8,539 bases of DNA from Myxococcales bacterium. Lineage in GTDB: Bacteria > Myxococcota_C > UBA6777. Under the pieces are notes generated by a model. It was not told the DNA's origin. It was given only the letters and a program-made list of their open reading frames with translations, and ran no database searches. The position numbers and the translations under genes are program-made. Location of the stretch: positions 1-8,539 of the forward strand of contig JALTMC010000021.1 of assembly GCA_027005175.1 (NCBI GenBank). The letters are read 5' to 3'. Below, one piece after another: positions 1 through 6,092 of this stretch; within the stretch, counting starts at the first letter, position 1; each line of letters starts with the position of its first letter.

Positions 1-135
1 GATATCACCGGGATAAAACTGTTGAAGTCGGAGCAACCATTGGTACGTGTAGACTTTGCTGCCCAACCCTTGGCCAGCAAAGTCTACACGTACCAATGGT
101 TGCTCCGACTTCAACAGTTTTATCCCGGTGATATC
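1..135. repeat. Near-perfect palindrome (inverted repeat) at the window edge
   Basis: Bases 1-61 are the exact reverse complement of 75-135. Symmetry continues through the tip: after one mismatch (62/74), CCAA at 63-66 pairs with TTGG at 70-73 around CCC. The right arm is coding sequence of manA, in frame with the rest of that gene, so the left arm is an inverted copy of part of the gene's own 5' region. A perfect 61-bp arm with a tiny tip, lying exactly at the sequence edge, fits a fold-back (snap-back) amplification or assembly chimera. A real inverted duplication that truncates manA is the alternative. Confidence 0.95.
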
Positions 136-645
136 GGTGTATTGGCTCCCCTCTTCCTCAACTTGGTCCAGCTTCGCGCAGGTGAAGCCATCTACCAGGG
201 CTCAGGTCAGATCCACGCCTACCTTGAAGGTGTTGGGGTCGAGTTGATGGCCAACTCCGACAATGTCCTTCGGGCAGGACTAACACGCAAGCATATCGAT
301 CTGCCTGAGCTGCTTAAAACAGCAGATTTCCGCCCCACCACACCCACACGGATTCAGGCGAGAAGGATCTCTCCCAATGAGGTTGTCTATATGACACCTG
401 CTCCAGAGTTTGCCCTCTATCGCATCTCTCTCGACAACCAACAGCCTCATACCAGCCCGACCTACCGCAGCATCGAGATACTGCTTTGTACTGAAGGATC
501 TGGCACCATCACAAATCCCGACACCGGAACTCAGCACAACCTCCGCCCCGGAGTCTCCGTCCTTGTTCCGGCGAGCCTTCGACAATACAGTATCCAAGGA
601 AAAGTCAGCCTCTTTCGTGCTGGCGTTCCCCTCTCCTCTTCCTAG
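61..645 (+). CDS. manA: Mannose-6-phosphate isomerase, class I (C-terminal part; 5' end missing)
   Basis: This is the C-terminal half of a type I phosphomannose isomerase, the cytoplasmic zinc enzyme that interconverts mannose-6-phosphate and fructose-6-phosphate and feeds mannose into glycolysis or GDP-mannose synthesis. The diagnostic block is present: YPGDIG, then a GQIHAYLEG stretch whose His (codon 214-216) matches the zinc-ligand His of E. coli ManA, then ELMANSDNVLRAGLT, whose Arg (271-273) matches the active-site Arg. The C-terminal cupin part follows (PAPEFAL, LLCTEGSGT, GVSVLVPAS) and ends at TAG 643-645. Full-length enzymes are about 390 residues, so roughly half is absent. The frame is open to base 1, but bases 1-60 are the inverted arm of the palindrome and give no family-like sequence. 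A TTG at 22 is therefore not a credible start. The gene is either an artefactually broken copy or a truncated pseudogene. No terminator is visible after the stop. Confidence 0.93.
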   Translation, partial: AQPLASKVYTYQWLLRLQQFYPGDIGVLAPLFLNLVQLRAGEAIYQGSGQIHAYLEGVGVELMANSDNVLRAGLTRKHIDLPELLKTADFRPTTPTRIQARRISPNEVVYMTPAPEFALYRISLDNQQPHTSPTYRSIEILLCTEGSGTITNPDTGTQHNLRPGVSVLVPASLRQYSIQGKVSLFRAGVPLSSS

Positions 646-754
646 CCCACATGATTCACGGACCTTCTGCTACAACTTGCAACGTCACGGCCTATGCTTT
701 TGAGGAAGTGATCCAGTCAACCCACATGATTCACGAACCTTCTGCTACAGCTTG
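646..754. repeat. Two 34-bp direct repeats, 75 bp apart
   Basis: Copies at 646-679 and 721-754 both begin CCCACATGATTCACG and then share ACCTTCTGCTACA and CTTG, with two substitutions (G/A at the 16th base, A/G at the 30th). The first copy starts on the base directly after the manA stop codon. The sequence between them (680-720) and after the second copy is unrelated. The role is unknown. It could be a dispersed intergenic repeat family or part of a transcript end. No convincing stem-loop plus T-run was seen. Confidence 0.8.
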
Positions 755-807
755 AACCCTCGGCATCGACGGACAACGTAAACCATGCAAACAAATCCTG
801 AAAATTC

Positions 808-1392
808 ATGACACAGTCCGACGTTGATAGGTTGGTGGATTGGATGCAACAGCATCTACCGCGATTTCAAATGTGTTATAAGAATGAGTCTCGTTGGCAG
901 AAGCTCATAGGCTGGCTTTTATGGCCTATCAACCGGACCTATATGACACAATACACCACAGTGATGTTTGGCAAAGTTTACTTTCCTTCCCGAGAACAAA
1001 TGGCGAACTGGGGACCTTCCCAAGTCTACAGCACCCTGCGTCATGAGTTTGTACACCTGATGGACGCCAAACGTTTTCCCCTTTGGTTTGAGCTATCCTA
1101 TCTGTTCTTGCTTCCGATCGGCCTCACCTTTCGTGCGTACTGGGAATGGCGAGGTTATACCCAAACATTGTTGGTTGAATACGAACAAACAGGTTCGATC
1201 AGCCCCAACACAAAAACCTACATCCTGAATCGCTTTGTCGGGGCCGATTACGGATGGATGTTTCCCTTTCGAAAGCCTCTTGAGCGATGGATGGAACACA
1301 CATGCCAACACATCCAAGATGGAATCATCACCGGTCCCTATCCCTACTGCGCCTGGGGAAAAGAGACTCCCTCGAACTCAACTCACTCCTAG
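808..1392 (+). CDS. Hypothetical protein with HExxH (HEFVH) zinc-peptidase-like motif
   Basis: This 194-residue protein is not one I can place in a named family. Residues 79-83 read HEFVH, the HExxH signature of zinc metallopeptidases, sitting in a helix-like stretch (STLRHEFVHLMDAKRF). A hydrophobic segment follows at about 94-107 (FELSYLFLLPIGL), then Trp/Tyr-rich sequence with Glu113 (YWEWRGY) and Glu124/126, any of which could act as a third zinc ligand. The C-terminal third is rich in aromatics. No signal peptide is evident. The ATG at 808 overlaps the stop of an eight-codon upstream frame (ATG 785, TGA 809-811), and no good Shine-Dalgarno precedes it. The 3' end overlaps the convergent AIPR gene by 15 bp. 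Catalytic activity is inferred from one short motif only. It could be an inactive or structural relative. Confidence 0.75.
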   Translation: MTQSDVDRLVDWMQQHLPRFQMCYKNESRWQKLIGWLLWPINRTYMTQYTTVMFGKVYFPSREQMANWGPSQVYSTLRHEFVHLMDAKRFPLWFELSYLFLLPIGLTFRAYWEWRGYTQTLLVEYEQTGSISPNTKTYILNRFVGADYGWMFPFRKPLERWMEHTCQHIQDGIITGPYPYCAWGKETPSNSTHS

Positions 1393-3057
1393 ACAAACAT
1401 TCTTATTGAGATATTCCAAGAGATCTCCCCTTCGGAATGTCGCAGAGAGTCTCTGCAAACTGACTGTATCTGATGCACCTTCACCATAGAGAAACTCAAG
1501 AGCTTCACGAGTCATGTTGATTGCATCTTCATAAAATTCATCTTTTCTACTTTCAAAGACCTCATAGACCTCAGCGTAGTTGATGTGATTCAATTCAGCC
1601 AACCCAAGACCGCAGGCTCCTAACAAGAGATCACCCATAAGCATGGATAAGAAATGGGAGCTATAAGGGAGAAATCTTGGTGCATTTTTTTCTGGTCGTT
1701 TTCTTTTCTTTTCGACATATCGAAAAACCAGAACCCCAAGAATGACTTGAGTTGCGTTCAGCCATTCGTCAAAGATAAGGTGATACAACTTTCCGAAATG
1801 TTCGCTCCTTCGAAACTTTGCTTGATGGGGACTTCTTCGCCAGATCGCAAGAGTTGCTTCTGCCGCAACACTTGAGGTTATCGTATCCTCACCTCTCGGT
1901 GAAGAATCCCTGTATCGACGATAATGATATCCTAAATCGAGCATACTAGCCTCAAGCAATCTTTGCTTCTCATCATTCGATCTCAAATCTCGAAGGTCCA
2001 CCGGATTTTGACTGTTTGTTGCGTAGGTAATCTCTCGAACCAATTCTGTATCTTCACCTTCAATTTCGTAAAGCCGAACCATCACATAGGTGTCCTCGAT
2101 GTTAGACACATCGTGATTTTCTATGGTTTCCTGAATTGTTTTACACGTTTGGCCCCCATTGATTATTTGTAAGTTTCGTAGTTGCAAAGAGTAATTCGCC
2201 CCTTGCAATGCATTGTAACTAAACTTATTACATATCATCGTTATTCCATTGTTAAAAAAGTAGAAATTTTGCCGACTATCCGCATCCAATAACGTTTGAC
2301 AAATATCCCGATTTACACGATGATGTTGGCCTAAATAGCGTCTCACATTTCTTTCTAGCAATTTATCTCCGTATTCGTCAAAGAGAGATTTGATCTCCGA
2401 CACATGCAGTTTTCCGATAAGAACTCTGCGAAAGTTAAAATCTTCGACAATCGCCTTACCAACTAGCTGTAAGCTCGTGTCAACGGGTCTTTTGGCCTGC
2501 ATTAATCGTACGATCGTGTCGTGATTACAGTGATGCCATGACACTTGTTCTCCAAGCTGTGATTGTTCTATTTTTTCGTGTGCGGTCGCAACCCATCGCT
2601 TTCCATTATTGCAAAGAAATATCCGAACAACCGGTAAATACCCATCCCGAATAAGTGATCGTACCTCTTCCATTTTTGCTTGAAGGTGTGAATGGACTGT
2701 TAAGCCTTTATCAGGCTCAAACAAGAGGCTCATCGTATTGATGACTCGAACAATCGAATTTTCCGGAAAAGCACTTTCTCCATCCAGTCTCTTTTTATAC
2801 TTCCCTTGAAAAATAGAAACAGGAAACTCATTATCCTGTTCATCCCCTATGTGAATCCCGTCGATTCCAGCATCATCACCCCCCTCAACCAAGCAATCGA
2901 TCGTGTCCTGAAACTCCATATCAAGGATATGCTTTATGCACAGAAGAACAAATGCCGCTGATCTTTGCTTTTCTTCGCTTCCTGCTGGCAGGTATTCTTG
3001 GTAGTCTTCAACGATGGTTCGAACTCGCTGATCGACAATGTTCACATTGATGCTCAT
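1378..3057 (-). CDS. AIPR-family protein (abortive infection phage resistance) with N-terminal nuclease-like region
   Basis: This 559-residue protein carries the AIPR family core: LLERNVRRYLG (233-243), FFNNGIT (267-273), NLQIINGGQT (295-304) and TNSQNPV (347-353). Family members are linked to abortive infection and often sit in phage-defence or restriction loci. The N-terminal 90 residues have GGDDAGIDGI (Asp66) followed by a beta-strand-like FQGKYKK (Gln84-x-Lys86). That D...QxK arrangement is typical of Mrr/PD-(D/E)xK nucleases, so a DNA-cleaving effector is plausible but inferred. The start at ATG 3057 has GGAG about 11 bases upstream. It is the last gene of a leftward cluster, 72 bp after the coiled-coil nuclease gene with no terminator between. 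By eye it is more AT-rich than manA, notably around 2160-2330, which may reflect horizontal acquisition. It ends at TGA 1380-1378, overlapping the convergent HEFVH gene. Confidence 0.9.
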   Translation of the reverse strand: MSINVNIVDQRVRTIVEDYQEYLPAGSEEKQRSAAFVLLCIKHILDMEFQDTIDCLVEGGDDAGIDGIHIGDEQDNEFPVSIFQGKYKKRLDGESAFPENSIVRVINTMSLLFEPDKGLTVHSHLQAKMEEVRSLIRDGYLPVVRIFLCNNGKRWVATAHEKIEQSQLGEQVSWHHCNHDTIVRLMQAKRPVDTSLQLVGKAIVEDFNFRRVLIGKLHVSEIKSLFDEYGDKLLERNVRRYLGQHHRVNRDICQTLLDADSRQNFYFFNNGITMICNKFSYNALQGANYSLQLRNLQIINGGQTCKTIQETIENHDVSNIEDTYVMVRLYEIEGEDTELVREITYATNSQNPVDLRDLRSNDEKQRLLEASMLDLGYHYRRYRDSSPRGEDTITSSVAAEATLAIWRRSPHQAKFRRSEHFGKLYHLIFDEWLNATQVILGVLVFRYVEKKRKRPEKNAPRFLPYSSHFLSMLMGDLLLGACGLGLAELNHINYAEVYEVFESRKDEFYEDAINMTREALEFLYGEGASDTVSLQRLSATFRRGDLLEYLNKNVCLGVS

Positions 3058-3129
3058 TTTGAGTCAACTCCAATCTCGTATGGAAGAGAGAATGTTCACG
3101 CTTCGTCCGAACAGAGACAGAGCGACATC

Positions 3130-4374
3130 TCACAATGGCTCTAAAAGCAAGAACTGTCGGGCCCATGCCTGTTTCTTTTGGTATATGTTCAACACATCTC
3201 GTGCTTGCATCGACTTCATAAACCCACGCACCCAAGTGAGCAAGGATTGCATATAGTCATCATCTTCCAAAGAGAAGTGGATATCCGTGCTGATCCGATA
3301 CATCAACCTGGAGTATTCTCCCGAACTCAAGCCATTTAAAAATCGTCGTTTGACCACAAAGTACAGTCGATCGAGAAAGTAGCCTTGTTTGGGATCAACC
3401 TTAAAACGTTGAAACGATTCCTGCGTAAACGTATAAGACTCTCCATTCTCTTTGTGCACGGCAGGGCGACCAAATCGCCCATCACGATAGACTTTGGTAA
3501 CATATGCATCAGGCTCATACATCTCTTCATTACCACACAAAAAACCTATATTTTGTTGGCGCATTAAGAAACCAGACGCGACATCGTTGCTGTTACTTTT
3601 CGCCTCCACCACAGCAAGAACATCAACCGATTGTTCCGGTCCCTGGTATCGCACAACGAGATTGTCTAGCTCGGTGTGTGCAACACCCAAGGTGACTCCA
3701 GACAGCACACGAAAATCGGAAGCGTCGGCAGCATCACCGCGTTTAACCAACTGAGGATAGATCACCGACTTTGAATACGCTGTACTCACATCCTCAAATC
3801 GCGTCCCAGCTTTGCGAGTGCTCTTCCCTTGTTGTTGGTTTAATGCGAGCAACTCTTCTTCAAGCTGAGAGATTCCCACCTCCTCTTTGTAGCGCAACAA
3901 AGCCAGATCCGCTTCTTCGAACTCTACCTTCTCTGGAGATGCCAACAACAACTCACGCTGTTCTTGTGACAGATCTTCCAGTCTCTGGATAAAGCCATCT
4001 CGCTTCTCCATGCTGGCTTGTTGTTTCTCGCCTGTGGAGGCTTCTATCGCCCTGGTTAAGCCATCGATGGCTCGCTGCACACCCACAAGCTCTTTGTCGA
4101 TCTCTTCAAGACGTGCTCTGTGAGAAGAAGCCAGATAGCCTGCCTCTTTACGCTTGCGTGTTTCTCCAAGGTCCTTGAGCAGATGCCTATGTTTTTTACG
4201 AATGTCACGAATTTCACAACGTTTTTGAAAGGTAGCATCCCTCTCTTTACGACCCAGCTCTCTCGCAAGCCACTCTCGAAACAGGGGAACATCCATCCGT
4301 TTGAAGTCGATGGGATTGCGATCCAGGTAAGCTTTGAGAGCTTTACGACCATTGTGTAGTTTGTAACCTAGCAT
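3130..4374 (-). CDS. Coiled-coil protein with C-terminal PD-(D/E)xK nuclease-like domain
   Basis: This 414-residue protein has no family name I recognise. Residues about 45-180 are almost all charged or Leu-rich heptad-like sequence (KRKEAGYLASSHRARLEEID, then LEDLSQEQRE, QLEEELLALN), predicted to be a long coiled coil. From 190 the sequence becomes globular: RFE (Glu194), ELDNLVV (Glu235/Asp237), and a hydrophobic strand VLAVVEAKS with Glu257-x-Lys259. The order E...D...ExK with a 20-residue gap matches the PD-(D/E)xK nuclease core. The remaining 150 residues are alpha/beta-like and rich in aromatics. No signal peptide or membrane segment is seen, so it is probably cytoplasmic. The ATG at 4374 is the first usable in-frame start after an upstream stop but lacks a clear Shine-Dalgarno. 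It lies 54 bp downstream of the pentapeptide gene and 72 bp before the AIPR gene. Nuclease activity is inferred from motifs. Confidence 0.82.
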   Translation of the reverse strand: MLGYKLHNGRKALKAYLDRNPIDFKRMDVPLFREWLARELGRKERDATFQKRCEIRDIRKKHRHLLKDLGETRKRKEAGYLASSHRARLEEIDKELVGVQRAIDGLTRAIEASTGEKQQASMEKRDGFIQRLEDLSQEQRELLLASPEKVEFEEADLALLRYKEEVGISQLEEELLALNQQQGKSTRKAGTRFEDVSTAYSKSVIYPQLVKRGDAADASDFRVLSGVTLGVAHTELDNLVVRYQGPEQSVDVLAVVEAKSNSNDVASGFLMRQQNIGFLCGNEEMYEPDAYVTKVYRDGRFGRPAVHKENGESYTFTQESFQRFKVDPKQGYFLDRLYFVVKRRFLNGLSSGEYSRLMYRISTDIHFSLEDDDYMQSLLTWVRGFMKSMQARDVLNIYQKKQAWARQFLLLEPL

Positions 4375-4393
4375 GGCATCAAAACAGTCACGA

Positions 4394-4423
4394 AGTATGA
4401 AATGACAGCAACAAAGAAGTCAA
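4394..4423 (-). promoter_or_regulatory. Possible sigma-70-type promoter for the coiled-coil nuclease gene
   Basis: On the minus strand TTGACT (4423-4418, five of six matches to the -35 consensus) is followed after 18 bases by CATACT (4399-4394, four of six matches to the -10 box). Transcription would begin near 4387, leaving only about a dozen bases before the ATG at 4374, nearly leaderless. That agrees with the lack of a Shine-Dalgarno. The element starts in the last codons of the upstream gene's 3' side and gap. Such matches occur by chance, so confidence is low. Confidence 0.3.
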
Positions 4424-4428
4424 ACATA

Positions 4429-5712
4429 TCAGCGTATCACCTTGCGACTAAAGGCAACAATAAAGAGGCCCATAAAGACAACACCAAAAAGGTATTCAAT
4501 CATACCGAGCAACCGCAAGAGCCCGTTGAGTTTCACATCGGCCAAACTGCCGCTGAATGCCAACAAGCTACCATACATGGAGTGTACCACCTGATTAAAG
4601 AGAGGGGACGAGAGGCCATACGTAACCCCGTTGGGAACAGGAAGACCACCGATAAAATAACACAGGGCAAAGAACGCCATGAGGACCCCCATCACACCCA
4701 AAGTGCGGAAGGGTTTGGTTCCATAACCACAGCCTACATCGAGAAAAAGAAAATTCCCCGCACGTATGGTCCAGTCGATCGGATTGCTCGTCATCGGTCG
4801 CCCACGGCGTTCATTGCGCTTAAATTGATAATAGGCCCAGTCCTCATCATCGAATCGATTGATGTGCTCAAATGCGGTGCGTAAAAATCCATATTCTCTC
4901 GCAGCTCCCGCATAGTCACCTTCCGACTCAGGCCAAACATGACCCTCCACAACGTCGCGCTGAAACACAATCGGGTTGGCGTTTGCGTTGAGGAATCGAA
5001 AGCCCTGGTCTTTTCCCACTGTCACATCGAGCAAACTCAGACTTCGACCCACCGTGAGAGAAGAAAGATCGGTGCGCCCGTGGAACTCGCACCCTGACAT
5101 ACTTAAAGACAGGTGAATTACTGCCCCCATCAAAAACAAACCGCTGCGAAACGTAGCATTGTTCATCTCCATATCTTTGTTCACAACAATATGTTTAAAG
5201 TCTGCCCGCTCCAAAAAGTTACAGCGATTAAAAATGCCCCGATCCTTAAACTGACCATAAATAAATTTCGTATAATCGTGGAAAGTCACCTCTGAAAAAG
5301 TGCCATCTCCCACAAAGGTCGATCGACTGAAGTCGGATTTTTGCCCAAACGTGCTCTGATGAAACGATGTATACGCCAGCACGGTTTCGGAGAAGTTCGC
5401 ATTGCCCTGAAACTCAACACGTTGAAAACGACCGCGTCCCACACTGCTCTTTTTGAAGTCAAACTTCTTGTGAAAAGAGGCTTCACTCAACACACACATA
5501 TCGATCCGACAACGACGAATGGTAATATCTTCCTTCACAATAGCATGATTGAGATCCAGCGTACCGATGGTACAATCGACGATGTGAATAGGAAAATCGA
5601 TTTCATTCTTGGAATACGTAAGACGCTCAATGTGAAATCCACTCAGTTCTTCACCCGCTTTTAACTTGTCCTTGGCTTCCTGACTGGAGATCTCTATCTT
5701 CTCTTTCGCCAT
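4429..5712 (-). CDS. Pentapeptide-repeat protein with C-terminal two-TM channel-like domain
   Basis: Residues about 25-230 of this 427-residue protein show the five-residue periodicity of pentapeptide repeats, with Phe or Leu every fifth position (for example ANFSETVLAYTSFHQSTF, then SDFSRSTFVGDGTF), forming a right-handed quadrilateral beta-helix. A linker (266-303) with YGFLRTAFEHIN and YYQFKRNERRG resembles the helical segment that joins such helices to membrane domains. The C-terminus has TM1 at about 337-355, a re-entrant-like segment at 372-391 and TM2 at about 398-420, ending in SRKVIR. This is the layout of pentapeptide proteins fused to an Ion_trans_2-like K+ channel pore. The usual TxGYGD filter is absent and the corresponding place reads FSGSLADV, so K+ selectivity is doubtful. 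The start ATG at 5712 is preceded by AAGGTGATT at good spacing. It is the first gene of the leftward cluster and would act at the cytoplasmic membrane. Its substrate or signal is unknown. Confidence 0.87.
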   Translation of the reverse strand: MAKEKIEISSQEAKDKLKAGEELSGFHIERLTYSKNEIDFPIHIVDCTIGTLDLNHAIVKEDITIRRCRIDMCVLSEASFHKKFDFKKSSVGRGRFQRVEFQGNANFSETVLAYTSFHQSTFGQKSDFSRSTFVGDGTFSEVTFHDYTKFIYGQFKDRGIFNRCNFLERADFKHIVVNKDMEMNNATFRSGLFLMGAVIHLSLSMSGCEFHGRTDLSSLTVGRSLSLLDVTVGKDQGFRFLNANANPIVFQRDVVEGHVWPESEGDYAGAAREYGFLRTAFEHINRFDDEDWAYYQFKRNERRGRPMTSNPIDWTIRAGNFLFLDVGCGYGTKPFRTLGVMGVLMAFFALCYFIGGLPVPNGVTYGLSSPLFNQVVHSMYGSLLAFSGSLADVKLNGLLRLLGMIEYLFGVVFMGLFIVAFSRKVIR

Positions 5713-5730
5713 CGCTCAATCACCTTGTTT
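5713..5730 (-). promoter_or_regulatory. Ribosome binding site of the pentapeptide gene, derived from a repeat copy
   Basis: The minus strand reads CAAGGTGATTGAGCG immediately before ATG 5712, with AAGGTGAT a good Shine-Dalgarno about 8 bases from the start. The same place in the neighbouring repeat units reads AAGGCGATTGGG. The gene-proximal degenerate repeat therefore supplies the translation signal, with one base change (C to T) that improves the match. Confidence 0.6.
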
Positions 5731-6018
5731 GTTGTAAATGGAAAGATTAAGGAATCCTGACACACAATACAAGTCGAGTGATGCCCAATCGCCTTGTTTG
5801 TTGCAAGTCGAGTGGTTCCCAATCGCCTTATTTCTTGTGAAGGAGGAAATTAAGGAATCCCGATACACACAATGCAAGTCGAGTGGTTCCCAATCGCCTT
5901 ATTTCTTGTGAATGAGGAAATTAAGGCATCCCAACACGCAATGCAAGTCGAGTGGTTCCCAATCGCCTTATTTCTTGTGAATGAGGAAATTAAGGCATCC
6001 CAACACGCAATGCAAGTC
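5717..6018. repeat. Tandem array of about 69-bp repeats
   Basis: The units begin CAAGTCGAGTG and end ACACGCAATG or similar. Copies at 5875-5943 and 5944-6012 are identical (69 bp). The copy at 5804-5874 is 71 bp with a few changes. The copy at 5770-5803 is a 34-bp left half. A degenerate copy without its left end is at 5717-5769, and a six-base stub remains at 6013-6018. Divergence rises toward the pentapeptide gene, so the array probably grew by recent duplication at its right side. Each full unit contains a stem-loop. The array fills most of the 380-bp space between two leftward genes. There are no unique spacers, so it is not CRISPR. The function is unknown. Regulatory binding sites or a replication-slippage product are possible. 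Confidence 0.95.
5826..5855. other. Stem-loop inside the repeat unit (first full copy)
   Basis: CCTTATTTC at 5826-5834 pairs with GAAATTAAGG at 5846-5855, with one bulged base and an 11-base loop. The same hairpin recurs in the copies starting at 5875 and 5944. It is AT-rich with no following T-run on either strand, so it is not a typical intrinsic terminator. Confidence 0.55.
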
Positions 6019-6032
6019 TGGTCATTTCTTTG

Positions 6033-6064
6033 ATGGAAAGAATGGATATGCTTTTGCCTGTCAA
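6033..6064 (-). promoter_or_regulatory. Weak candidate promoter between the GGxDxY-protein gene and the repeat array
   Basis: A perfect minus-strand TTGACA lies at 6064-6059, just downstream of the large gene's stop (6093). No good -10 box is found at the expected distance: the best options, TTCTTT or TCTTTC near 6036-6042, match poorly. If used, it would transcribe through the repeats into the pentapeptide gene. Confidence 0.22.
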
Positions 6065-6092
6065 GAGAATGTGCCAAGGGCAAGCAGACCTG

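Noticed and set aside
22-60. TTG start for a complete short manA-like protein
   Set aside because: This stretch is the inverted arm of the palindrome, so its translation is not ManA sequence and half the enzyme is missing.
4402-4884. 160-residue plus-strand open frame
   Set aside because: It is antisense to the membrane part of the pentapeptide gene. Its translation is low-complexity and polar, with no recognisable domain.
5770-6018. CRISPR array
   Set aside because: The units are contiguous with no unique spacers between them, and no cas genes are nearby.
5850-6083. Minus-strand open frame with a 23-residue repeated peptide over the 69-bp array
   Set aside because: The repeat length of 69 is a multiple of three, so an open frame repeats automatically. 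The 71-bp and half units break any frame, the start would be a TTG without a ribosome binding site, and the peptide has no family-like features.
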